Notes: generated from the sequence alone by a model not told the origin. A DNA stretch of 8,131 nucleotides from Rhizobacter sp. (GCA_025351675.1 JANXVK010000003.1:1-8131); one strand, 5' to 3'. Numbered from the stretch's first letter, positions 1 through 6,953 are shown. Translations and numbers: made by a program.

Positions 1-391
1 CATCGGGCCGGTGGCAGTAGACCAGGTCGATGAAATCGAGCTGCATGCGCTTCAATGAACCATCGATGGCCTGCGCCAGGTACTTGCGGTTGAGCGTGTT
101 GGAGCGGTTGGGCGTTTTGGCTTCGCGGTCCAGGCCCCAGAAGAATTTCGTCGAGACGATGTAGTTCAGGCGCGGCCACTTGAGCGCCTTGAAGGCCTCT
201 CCCATGACGATCTCGCTCTGGCCGCCGGCATAGGCTTCGGCGTTGTCGAAGAAGTTCACACCGGCATCGAAGGCCGCGGCGAGCATCTCCTTGGCGGCGC
301 CCGTATCGACCTGCGTGTGGTAGGTGACCCAGGAGCCGAGGGAGAGTTCGCTGACCTGGAGGCCGCTACGGCCGAGACGACGGTATTGCAT
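1..391 (-). CDS. Aldo/keto reductase, potassium-channel beta-subunit-like (5' part only)
   Basis: NAD(P)H-dependent oxidoreductase of the aldo/keto reductase superfamily, probably reducing small aldehydes or ketones in the cytoplasm; the substrate cannot be read from the sequence. Translating the minus strand from the ATG at 391 gives 130 residues that run off the left edge. It opens [19 protein letters not shown], the usual start of this family. All four catalytic-tetrad residues are visible: D49 and Y54 in [12 protein letters not shown]82 in VSTKFFWG, and H127 in YCHRPD. The [12 protein letters not shown] stretch and the FWG after the catalytic lysine resemble the Kv-beta/YghZ branch (AKR6/AKR14). 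The C-terminal cofactor-binding half is missing. The start is the only ATG before the conserved N-terminus, but no clear Shine-Dalgarno precedes it. It is transcribed divergently from pepP. Confidence 0.93.
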   Translation of the reverse strand, partial: MQYRRLGRSGLQVSELSLGSWVTYHTQVDTGAAKEMLAAAFDAGVNFFDNAEAYAGGQSEIVMGEAFKALKWPRLNYIVSTKFFWGLDREAKTPNRSNTLNRKYLAQAIDGSLKRMQLDFIDLVYCHRPD

Positions 392-558
392 GGTGGGCTG
401 GCTTCGAAAGATGAGAAGCCACTGAGGCTATTCCTTTTGCGGTGCCCTTGCAGGGCCTGGAATGCCCGCACGAACAAGGAGCGGCGTACATTGCCGGGCG
501 ATGACCCGCGCCGCACCCGGGTCACCCCACAGCAGCCGGCCGCATCGGCTACAACACG
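392..558. promoter_or_regulatory. Divergent intergenic region
   Basis: This 167-base gap separates the divergent aldo/keto reductase and pepP starts, so promoters for both should lie here. I find no convincing paired -35/-10 on either strand. A TACAAC hexamer at 550-555 resembles a -10 element but sits only 3 bases before the first pepP ATG. If used, it would imply a leaderless or nearly leaderless transcript, perhaps starting translation at the second ATG (565). The clearest element is the dyad at 502-524. Neither gene has a recognisable Shine-Dalgarno here. Confidence 0.5.
502..524. promoter_or_regulatory. Perfect 7-bp inverted repeat, possible operator
   Basis: TGACCCG at 502-508 and CGGGTCA at 518-524 are exact reverse complements separated by 9 bases. 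The centre is about 46 bases upstream of the pepP ATG. The arm-to-arm distance is roughly two helical turns, which suits a dimeric repressor or activator. No family can be assigned from the site alone, and GC-rich DNA yields chance dyads, so this is a candidate only. Confidence 0.35.
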
Positions 559-1953
559 ATGAGCATGAACACATTCGAAGAACGTCGAGCCCGGCTCGCA
601 AAGTCGCTCCGCGAAGCCGGCGGTGGCCTGGCCGTCATCCGCACCGCGCCCGAGCGCCCCCGCAATGCCGACAGCGACCACCCCTATCGCCACGACAGCA
701 GCTTTCACTACCTGACCGGCTTCGACGAGCCCGGCGCTTGGTTGGTGCTGCACGCCAGCGGCGAGTCGGCCCTCGGCTGCCACGCGAGCGACCCGGAGAT
801 GGAGATCTGGCACGGCCACCGGCTCGGGGTCGACGCGGCACCGGCCACGCTCGGCGTCGATGCGGCGTTCGATGTCGACACGCTCGACGCCGCGATCCTC
901 GCGCGCCTCGACGCGGCGCCGGCCGTGTGGTTCCCGTTCGGCGCCGGCGCCGAGGTCGCACGCCGCGTCGACGGCTGGCTCGCTGCCTTGCGCAGCCGCG
1001 CGCGCAGCGGCGTCGAGGCGCCGATGGTGCAGCGTGATCTGTCCGTGCTTGTCAACGAGATGCGCTTGTTCAAGGACGCTGGCGAGATCGCGACGATGCG
1101 CCGCGCCGCGCAGATCAGCGCCGATGCGCACGTGCGGGCGATGCGCTACGCGGCCGCACGCTTTCGCGCCACGCCGAACGGCACGGTGCGCGAGTACGAG
1201 ATCGAGGCCGAGCTGCTGCACGAGTTTCGACGCCGCGGCGCGCAGAGCCCGGCGTATCCGGCCATCGTCGCGGCCGGTGCGAACGCCTGCGTGCTGCACT
1301 ACGCCGCGAGCGACGCCGAACTGCGCGCCGGCGACCTCTGCCTGATCGACGCCGGCTGCGAGCTCGACGGCTACGCCAGCGACATCACCCGCACCTTCCC
1401 GGCCGACGGCCGCTTCACGCCGGCGCAGCGCGAGCTCTACGAGATCGTGCTCGCGGCGCAGCAGGCGTCGATCGACGCGACGCGCCCCGGCGCGCGCCAG
1501 CGCGACGCGCACCATGCGGCGGTGCGCGTGCTGACGCAGGGCATGCTGGATGCCGGCTTGCTCGATCGCGATGCGGTCGGCAACGTCGACGACGCGATTC
1601 GCTCAAGCGCCTACCGCCAGTTCTACATGCACGGCACCGGCCATTGGCTCGGGCGCGACGTGCACGATGTCGGCGAGTACCTCTCGCTCGGCGAAGCGGC
1701 CGCGCCGCAGATCGACGGGATGGGCCGCGAGGTCGTGATGAAGCCGTCGCGTGTGCTCGAACCCGGCATGGTCGTGACGCTGGAGCCGGGACTCTACGTG
1801 CGCCCGGCGGTCGGCGTGCCGGAGCGCTTCTGGCACATCGGCATCCGCATCGAAGACGACGCCGTCGTGACCGAGGCGGGCTGCGAGCTCATCAGCCGCG
1901 GCGTTCCGGTCGCCGCGAACGAGATCGAGGCGCTGATGCGCCGAACGTCGTGA
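559..1953 (+). CDS. pepP: Xaa-Pro aminopeptidase P (M24B)
   Basis: Cytoplasmic metallopeptidase that removes the N-terminal residue from peptides with proline in second position. The 464-residue protein is slightly longer than the 441-residue E. coli PepP. An AMP_N domain spans about residues 4-135 (FEERRARL, YRHDSSFHYLTGF, EIWHGHRLG), and an M24 pita-bread domain spans about 180-450. All five dimetal ligands align with E. coli: D264 and D275 (LIDAGCELDGYASDITRTF), H362 (MHGTGHWLG), E409 (LEPGLYV) and E432 (GIRIEDD). The catalytic histidines H247, H358 and H369 are also present. The start is ATG 559. A second in-frame ATG at 565 is equally possible because neither has a Shine-Dalgarno. The stop is 8 bases before the diguanylate cyclase ATG, so the two genes are probably co-transcribed, although their functions have no obvious link. 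Confidence 0.96.
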   Translation: MSMNTFEERRARLAKSLREAGGGLAVIRTAPERPRNADSDHPYRHDSSFHYLTGFDEPGAWLVLHASGESALGCHASDPEMEIWHGHRLGVDAAPATLGVDAAFDVDTLDAAILARLDAAPAVWFPFGAGAEVARRVDGWLAALRSRARSGVEAPMVQRDLSVLVNEMRLFKDAGEIATMRRAAQISADAHVRAMRYAAARFRATPNGTVREYEIEAELLHEFRRRGAQSPAYPAIVAAGANACVLHYAASDAELRAGDLCLIDAGCELDGYASDITRTFPADGRFTPAQRELYEIVLAAQQASIDATRPGARQRDAHHAAVRVLTQGMLDAGLLDRDAVGNVDDAIRSSAYRQFYMHGTGHWLGRDVHDVGEYLSLGEAAAPQIDGMGREVVMKPSRVLEPGMVVTLEPGLYVRPAVGVPERFWHIGIRIEDDAVVTEAGCELISRGVPVAANEIEALMRRTS

Positions 1954-1961
1954 GTGCGGCG

Positions 1962-3425
1962 ATGACAACAGACTATGAAGAGATGTTCGAGCTCGCGCCG
2001 GTCTCGCTCTGGCTTGAGGACTACAGCGCGCTGCACGCGCTGTTCGCGAACTGGCGCGCGGTCGGCGTGCTCGACCTTCGCACCCACCTGAACGCCGACC
2101 ACGCCCGCGTCACCGAGTGCAGCCGCTGCATCCGCGTGGTCAAGGTGAATCGCAAGACGCTCGCGCTGTTCGGCGCCGACAGCACCGAGCAGCTGGTCGC
2201 GAACCTCGACCGCGTGTTCCGTGACGCGATGCTGGCGCCGCACATCGAGGAGCTCGTCGCGCTGTGGGACGGCAAGCTCGCCTTCGCGAGCCAGACCGTC
2301 AACTACAGCCTCGCCGGCGAGCGGCTCGACATCCTCGTCAACGGCAGCGTGCTGCCCGGCCACCAAGCCGACTGGTCGCGCGTGCTGGTCGCGATCGAGG
2401 ACATCACGGCGCGCACCCACGCCGAGGCGCGCATCGGGCAATCGGAGCGCTACGCGCGCGGCCTGTTCGAGGACTCGCCGGTCTCGCTGTGGGTCGAAGA
2501 CTTCAGCACGATCAAGCGCCTGATGGACGACGTGCGCCAGCGCGGTATCGAAGACTTTCGCGTGTTCACGCAGGTCACGCCAGAGTTCGCCCAGCGCTGC
2601 ATGCAGGAGATCCGCGTCATCGACGTGAACCGGCGCACGCTGGAGATGTTCCACGCGCCCGACAAGGTGACCCTGCTGCGCGAGCTCGACCAGATTTTTC
2701 GCGACGAGATGCAGCAGCCGTTTACCGAGCAGCTGATCGACCTGTGGCACGGCAAGCTGATGCAGCACCGCGAGGTCGTCAACTACCGGCTCGACGGCGA
2801 GTTGATCAACGTGCTGCTGCAGTTCTCGGTGCTGCCAGGCGCGGAAGACGACTGGAGCCTGGTGCAGGTCGCGCTGATCGACATCACCGCGCGCAAGAAG
2901 GCCGAGGCGTATCTCGAATACCTCGGCAAGCACGACGTGCTGACGCAGCTGCGCAACCGTGCGTACTTCGAGGACGAACTCAACCGCCTCGAACGCAAGG
3001 GCCCGTGGCCGCTGACGATCGTCGCGATCGACCTGAACCGGCTGAAGGCGACCAACGACCACAGCGGCCACGCCGCCGGCGATTCGCTGCTGCGCCGCGC
3101 CGGCGAGGTGCTGGACAACGCGGTCGACAAGCCGGCGTGTGCCGCGCGCATCGGCGGCGACGAGTTCGTGCTGCTGATGCCGGGCGCCGACGAGCGCGCC
3201 GGCGAGGTGATGCTGGAGCGCGTGCGTTCGCTGATCGAGCTGAACAACCAGTATTACCCGGGCGCGACGCTGAGCTTCGCGATGGGCTGCGCGACGGCGC
3301 AGGAGGGCGAGCGGCTCGAAGCGACCGTGTCACGCGCCGACGAGCGCATGTTCGAGAACAAGCGCGAGTTTTACATGAGCTCGGGCTTCGACCGGCGCAC
3401 CCGGCCGGCCCCCCTCGTCGAGTGA
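1962..3425 (+). CDS. Diguanylate cyclase with tandem PAS-like domains
   Basis: Predicted soluble enzyme that makes cyclic di-GMP from two GTP and is controlled by sensory domains. The 487 residues contain two PAS-like domains (about 8-156 and 168-316) and a GGDEF domain (about 324-475). The PAS repeats share a PVSLW-[LV]-ED start, an [FL]-RD-x-M centre and a DITAR end. The GGDEF domain begins HDVLTQLRNRAYF, has D357 for metal binding in AIDLNRLKATND and an intact RIGGDEF motif (GGDEF at 398-402), so catalysis is expected. The inhibitory RxxD site is absent: the aligned residues are DKPA. There is no membrane segment or signal peptide. I chose ATG 1962 because it lies just after the pepP stop and precedes the conserved PAS start. 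The reading frame is open far upstream inside pepP, but that stretch is low-complexity Arg/Ala translation. ATG 1983 is an unlikely alternative. The input ligand is unknown. Confidence 0.93.
   Translation: MTTDYEEMFELAPVSLWLEDYSALHALFANWRAVGVLDLRTHLNADHARVTECSRCIRVVKVNRKTLALFGADSTEQLVANLDRVFRDAMLAPHIEELVALWDGKLAFASQTVNYSLAGERLDILVNGSVLPGHQADWSRVLVAIEDITARTHAEARIGQSERYARGLFEDSPVSLWVEDFSTIKRLMDDVRQRGIEDFRVFTQVTPEFAQRCMQEIRVIDVNRRTLEMFHAPDKVTLLRELDQIFRDEMQQPFTEQLIDLWHGKLMQHREVVNYRLDGELINVLLQFSVLPGAEDDWSLVQVALIDITARKKAEAYLEYLGKHDVLTQLRNRAYFEDELNRLERKGPWPLTIVAIDLNRLKATNDHSGHAAGDSLLRRAGEVLDNAVDKPACAARIGGDEFVLLMPGADERAGEVMLERVRSLIELNNQYYPGATLSFAMGCATAQEGERLEATVSRADERMFENKREFYMSSGFDRRTRPAPLVE
1983..2429 (+). 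repeat. PAS-like repeat copy 1
   Basis: This is the first copy (residues 8-156) of a 149-residue internal protein duplication in the diguanylate cyclase. It aligns without gaps to copy 2. My hand count gives 67 identities, about 45%. The most conserved blocks are PVSLW, IRV-x-x-VNR, LWxGKL, VNYxL and SVLPG. Confidence 0.8.
2463..2909 (+). repeat. PAS-like repeat copy 2
   Basis: This is the second copy (residues 168-316) of the duplicated PAS-like domain. It is joined to copy 1 by an 11-residue linker and to the GGDEF domain by about 7 residues (YLEYLGK). The short linker is typical of signal-transmitting coiled connections between PAS and GGDEF domains. Confidence 0.8.
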
Positions 3426-3434
3426 CGCTCGGCG

Positions 3435-3452
3435 GCGCGCCTTCAGGCGCGC
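3435..3452. terminator. GC hairpin at convergent gene ends, possible bidirectional terminator
   Basis: GCGCGCC at 3435-3441 pairs perfectly with GGCGCGC at 3446-3452 around a four-base loop, TTCA. The stop codon of the leftward oxidase gene (complement of 3443-3445) lies in the loop, and the rightward cyclase gene stops 9 bases before the stem. The position between two converging genes suits a shared terminator. No T-run follows on either strand, so it is not a canonical intrinsic terminator. Confidence 0.5.
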
Positions 3453-5131
3453 GGACGCCGGCGCAGGTGCCGCGCCGCCGCGGCGCCGGCGCGGGTGCCT
3501 TGGTAGAGCGCCTCCTCGAACACCGAGTACGCCGACAGGTCGCTGTGCGCGAAGTGGATGCGGCCGTGGCTCGTGGCCCCCGGCCCGGCCAGTGCGCGCA
3601 GTGCCGCGCCGCTGCGCAGGCCCGGCGCCGGCACGCTCATCGCGTGGCCGTAGCGCATCAGGTCGACCTGCTTCAGCTTCGCGGGCAGGTCGGGGTGGAC
3701 GCGGGCGAGTTCCGTCACGACCGCGTTCGACCACGCCGACCACGGTTCGGCGAGCAACTTCGCGCGCTGCGCGGCGAGTTGGGACGGCGTGTTGCCGCCC
3801 AGGGCCCGGTAAGCCGTCAAGACCGTCGGGCCGGGGATCGAGCGCGTTCTCTGGTGCATCGCGTCGACATAGCCGAGCGTGGGGTTCGCACTGCCCGGGT
3901 CGTAGAACACGTTGTCCCACGAGAGCGGCGCGCCGGGGCGTTCGTCGAGCGCGTCGGCGAGGTGCAGGTTGCTGACGAGCCAGGGCGCATGCGGCATCGC
4001 CGCGGCGGCCCGCGTCAACGCGGCCGGCGGCGCATCCATCAAGCGCGCGGCGACGAAGAGCGGCACCGCGAGCACGAGCTGCGGCGCGGTCCAGCGCTCG
4101 GCGCGGCTTGCCGCGTCGTTCCAGACATCGACCGCGACCACGTCCCGGCCCTCGCTGACGCGCAGCACGACGCGGCCGGTCTGCAACTGCTGCGTCAGCG
4201 GCTCGGCCAGCTGGCGGGCGAGCCAGGCGTTGCCCTCGGGCCAGGTTAGCACGCCGTCGCGTTCCTCCGCGTTCTTGTTTCCATCATCGCTTGGCGCATG
4301 GAAGCCGTGCCGGCTCGCGAAGTAGTGCAGCCCGGCCCAGGCCGAAACCTGTGCGGCGCCGGCGCCGTAGTCGTCGCGGCAGCAGTAGTCGAGGTACCAG
4401 CGCAGCGCCGGTGCGACGAGGCCTTGTGCGTTGAGCCAGGCGGCGAAGGTGACGCGGTCGAGCGCGTCGAGCTGCGGGCTCCACGCGCTGCGCGCGGTCG
4501 GCATCGCGAAAGCGCCGCCAGCGCTCGCGACATCGACCGCGGCGCCGAACCGGCGGTACTGCGCGAGCGTGTCGGCCCGTTCGGCGTTGGGCAGCGCCTC
4601 GACCGCCGGCAGCAGCCCGTCCTGCCAAAACCCGTGGATGTGCAGCCGCTCCTGCGGGCTGTGGCACAGCATGCGCTCGTCGTACACGACACGGCCACGC
4701 TCGGTGCGGCGCACGCCGAGCGCTTCGAGCAACGCGATCACCTCGACCGCACGCTCGCCCGGCAGCGGCAGGTAGTGTGCGCCGAGCGGGCAACGCATGC
4801 CGCCGAGCACGTGGCCGCGGCTGTTGCCGCCGGGCTCGTCTTCGAGGTCGAGCAATTGCACGTCGTCGATGCCCGCGCGCGCGAGCTCGCGCGCGGCCGC
4901 GAGGCCCGCGACGCCCGCGCCGACAACGATCGCACCGGCGCGGCGCGTGAGCTCGGGCGCAGGCACGCCAGCCGCCTTGCGATCGCGCAGGCGATGGCCG
5001 CGTTCGGCGTTGGCGCCGACCCAGCCGCCGGCGTAGCTCGGCTGCTCGCTGCGCGTGCAAGCGACGAGTGGCGCCAGCGTGGCGCCGACCAGCAGCGTGC
5101 GGCGATCGAGCCCGTTCACGGGTTCGTTCAC
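3443..5131 (-). CDS. Tat/lipoprotein FAD-dependent amine-oxidase-like oxidoreductase
   Basis: Probable flavin oxidase or dehydrogenase of the amine oxidase superfamily, 562 residues. The dinucleotide-binding motif GAGVAG is at 71-76, preceded by the hydrophobic strand AIVV and followed by the strand LLDLEDEPGG with the acidic ribose ligand. The C-terminal FAD motif GRIHFAHSDLSAYSVFEEA is at 523-541. The N-terminus has a twin-arginine motif (LDRRTLLV, R10 R11), a short hydrophobic stretch and a lipobox LVAC ending at C25. It is thus probably exported folded and lipid-anchored, facing the periplasm. I chose GTG 5131 because its GTG overlaps the TGA of the upstream gene (GTGA), AAGGTG lies 5 bases upstream, and the signal peptide follows at once. 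The open frame back to 5332 is shadow coding inside the upstream gene. Its partner gene makes an aminopropyltransferase, so a polyamine or related amine is a plausible but unproven substrate. Confidence 0.88.
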   Translation of the reverse strand: MNEPVNGLDRRTLLVGATLAPLVACTRSEQPSYAGGWVGANAERGHRLRDRKAAGVPAPELTRRAGAIVVGAGVAGLAAARELARAGIDDVQLLDLEDEPGGNSRGHVLGGMRCPLGAHYLPLPGERAVEVIALLEALGVRRTERGRVVYDERMLCHSPQERLHIHGFWQDGLLPAVEALPNAERADTLAQYRRFGAAVDVASAGGAFAMPTARSAWSPQLDALDRVTFAAWLNAQGLVAPALRWYLDYCCRDDYGAGAAQVSAWAGLHYFASRHGFHAPSDDGNKNAEERDGVLTWPEGNAWLARQLAEPLTQQLQTGRVVLRVSEGRDVVAVDVWNDAASRAERWTAPQLVLAVPLFVAARLMDAPPAALTRAAAAMPHAPWLVSNLHLADALDERPGAPLSWDNVFYDPGSANPTLGYVDAMHQRTRSIPGPTVLTAYRALGGNTPSQLAAQRAKLLAEPWSAWSNAVVTELARVHPDLPAKLKQVDLMRYGHAMSVPAPGLRSGAALRALAGPGATSHGRIHFAHSDLSAYSVFEEALYQGTRAGAAAARHLRRRPRA

Positions 5132-6714
5132 TGGTGCACCTTGCCCCATTCCTCTTCGAAGGTCTGCACCAGCACCTGGTTCGACAGCCGGTTCACCTCG
5201 GTCGGCACACGTGCCATGTCGAGCGGAAAGTTGAACAGGGTCGGCAGATCGGCCGGGCTCAGGAAGCGCAGGCCCGCGGGCAAGGTCGTTGGCAGCCGAT
5301 ACGGCCGCCGGCTCGCGAGGATGAAACCCCATTCCCCGAAGCTCGGCACATGCGCGTGGTACGGCGTGGTCGTCAGACCGGCAGCCTCGATCGTGGTCGC
5401 GACGGTCCAGAAACTCTTGCGCGCGATCAGCGGCGAGGTCGTCTGCACGACCGCGTAGCCGCTCGCGCTCACATGCTGGTCGATCAGGCGGTAGAAGCTC
5501 GCCGTGTAGAGCTTGCCGATCGAGAAGTTGGTCGGGTCAGGGAAGTCGACCACGATCACGTCGTAGCTGCCGGCGTTCTGCTCGAGCCACGCGAACGCAT
5601 CGGCGTTGACGATCTTCAGCTTCGGCGACAGCAGCGCGTCGCGATTGAGCTGGCGCAGCAGCGGCTGGGTCGAGAACAGCTGCGTCATGCGCGGGTCGAG
5701 CTCGACCAGCGTGACGTGTTCGACCGAGGCGTACTTCAGCACCTCGCGCACCGCCATGCCGTCGCCGCCACCAAGCACGAGCACGCGCTTCGGCGCGCCG
5801 TGCGCCGCCATCGCCGGGTGCACCAGGGCCTCGTGATAGCGGTACTCGTCGCGCGAATGGAACTGCAGGTTGCCGTTCAGGAACAGCCGCACGCCCTGCG
5901 GGCTGGCGGTGACAACGACACGCTGGTACTTCGTCGATTCGCTGAACAGCACGGTGTCGGCGTAGAAGCGGTCTTCGGCCCAGGTCGTGACGCGATCGGC
6001 ACCAACGAACGCGGCCAGCAGCGCGGCGATCACGAGCGCGCAGGCGATCGCGTGCGCCCCGATGCGCCGCAGCTCGCCGCGAAACAGCCACAGCGCCCAG
6101 ACCGCGACGGCCGCGTTCAGCAACCCGAAGAACGCGCCGGTACGGATCAGCCCGAGCTGCGGCACCAGCAGCAGCGGGAACGCGATCGAGACCGCGAGCG
6201 CGCCGAGGTAGTCGAAGGTCAGCACCTGCGAGACGATGTTCTTCAGGTCGTGGCGGGCCTCGCCGCTGTTGGATCGCTGACCCCGTAACTGACGCTTCAA
6301 AATCCGCATCACCAGCGGAATCTCGAGCCCGACGAGGATGCCGACCAACAGCACCATCGCGTACAGCGCGAAGCGGAACGACGGGCTGCTGAGCGACTGC
6401 AGGGCGAACAGCGCCGCCGGCATCAACCCGCCCACCAGCCCCACCAACAGCTCGATGCGCAGGAAGTGCGCGATCAGCTGCCGCTCGAAGAAGCGCGACA
6501 GGTACGAGCCGACGCCCATCGCGAACAGGTAGGTGCCGATGACGGTCGAGAACTGCAGGATCGAGTCGCCCAGCAGGTAGCTCGCCAACGTGCCGGCCGC
6601 GAGCTCGTAGACGAGGCCGCAGGCCGCGACGACGAAGACCGAGGCGAGCAGCGCGACTTCGGCGGGGCGGACCGAGGCGCGCGCTTCTTCAGGAGGTTTC
6701 AGAGCATCGACCAC
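5128..6714 (-). CDS. Membrane-fused polyamine aminopropyltransferase (spermidine synthase-like)
   Basis: Predicted to transfer an aminopropyl group from decarboxylated SAM to an amine acceptor. The 528 residues comprise a membrane domain with about seven hydrophobic helices (roughly 18-41, 52-73, 84-106, 114-137, 168-188, 190-211, 219-238) and a spermidine synthase-type catalytic domain (about 250-475). Catalytic-domain marks are YHE at 293-295, the nucleotide loop VLVLGGGDG (GGGDG at 315-319), the acidic VELD (338-340), NADAF (370-374) and DFPDP (390-394), in place of the usual D-S-[ST]-D-P. N280 in LFLNGNLQ stands where soluble SpeE usually has Asp. Classical SpeE has about 290 residues and no membrane domain. 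The GTG start at 6714 lies 14 bases after the DUF350 stop with no good Shine-Dalgarno, which suggests translational coupling. The 3' end overlaps the oxidase gene. The acceptor could be putrescine or something else. Confidence 0.9.
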   Translation of the reverse strand: MVDALKPPEEARASVRPAEVALLASVFVVAACGLVYELAAGTLASYLLGDSILQFSTVIGTYLFAMGVGSYLSRFFERQLIAHFLRIELLVGLVGGLMPAALFALQSLSSPSFRFALYAMVLLVGILVGLEIPLVMRILKRQLRGQRSNSGEARHDLKNIVSQVLTFDYLGALAVSIAFPLLLVPQLGLIRTGAFFGLLNAAVAVWALWLFRGELRRIGAHAIACALVIAALLAAFVGADRVTTWAEDRFYADTVLFSESTKYQRVVVTASPQGVRLFLNGNLQFHSRDEYRYHEALVHPAMAAHGAPKRVLVLGGGDGMAVREVLKYASVEHVTLVELDPRMTQLFSTQPLLRQLNRDALLSPKLKIVNADAFAWLEQNAGSYDVIVVDFPDPTNFSIGKLYTASFYRLIDQHVSASGYAVVQTTSPLIARKSFWTVATTIEAAGLTTTPYHAHVPSFGEWGFILASRRPYRLPTTLPAGLRFLSPADLPTLFNFPLDMARVPTEVNRLSNQVLVQTFEEEWGKVHQ

Positions 6715-6728
6715 TCAGCGCGTGACGC

Positions 6729-6953
6729 TCATCCGTGAATCGCCGCGGCCACGATCATCCCGATTGCGATGCACATCGCGCCGACGATGATCGCGAGCGC
6801 GACGTTCTTCTTCTCGACGATCTCGGCCCACAGGTCGTACGGCGTGAGCTTGTCGACGATCAGGAAGCAGATCCAGAAGATCGCCACGCCGATCAGCGCG
6901 TACATGATCGAGCCGGCGACGACGCCGGGCCTCATCCACTCAAATCCCATCAT
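6729..6953 (-). CDS. DUF350 (YjfL-type) small membrane protein
   Basis: A 74-residue integral membrane protein of unknown biochemical function. There are two hydrophobic helices: about 11-31 (GSIMYALIGVAIFWICFLIV) and about 49-71 (NVALAIIVGAMCIAIG and onward). The linking segment DKLTPYDLWAEIVEKKN is the family signature (D-x-[LM]-TP, EI, KN). This is the short, single-unit form; YjfL-type proteins often have two such units. ATG 6953 is fixed by a strong AGGAGGT 5 bases upstream and by the start of hydrophobic sequence. The frame is open back to 7055, but that stretch crosses intergenic hairpins. It lies between the DUF4178 gene and the aminopropyltransferase gene, with which it is likely co-translated. 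Its role is unknown; a small oligomeric membrane partner of its neighbours is my inference. Confidence 0.88.
   Translation of the reverse strand: MMGFEWMRPGVVAGSIMYALIGVAIFWICFLIVDKLTPYDLWAEIVEKKNVALAIIVGAMCIAIGMIVAAAIHG

Noticed and set aside
256..1515. Long minus-strand open frame (419 residues) opposite pepP
   Set aside because: It lies antisense to a well-supported pepP, is rich in Arg/Ala/Val with no recognisable domain, and is typical of shadow frames in high-GC genes.
1644..1961. Upstream extension of the diguanylate cyclase frame to 1644
   Set aside because: The added 106 residues overlap pepP out of frame and are mostly Arg/Ala; conserved sequence starts just after ATG 1962.
1794..3071. 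Minus-strand open frame (425 residues) opposite the diguanylate cyclase
   Set aside because: It is the reverse-complement shadow of the PAS/GGDEF coding sequence, with repetitive composition and no domain.
3435..3452. Canonical Rho-independent terminator
   Set aside because: The stem is strong but no T-run follows on either strand, so it is kept only as a possible terminator.
2264..4249. Plus-strand open frame (661 residues) spanning the convergent junction
   Set aside because: It crosses from the cyclase in the wrong frame into the antisense of the oxidase, is extremely Arg/Ala-rich, and both strands already have real genes.
5132..5332. Upstream extension of the oxidase to ATG 5332
   Set aside because: It would bury the Tat/lipobox signal 67 residues inside the protein and lies within the aminopropyltransferase gene.
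4298..6288. Two long plus-strand frames (4298-5458 and 5068-6288) opposite the oxidase and aminopropyltransferase
   Set aside because: Both are antisense shadows with Arg/Gln/His-rich composition and no family features; the minus-strand proteins carry clear motifs.
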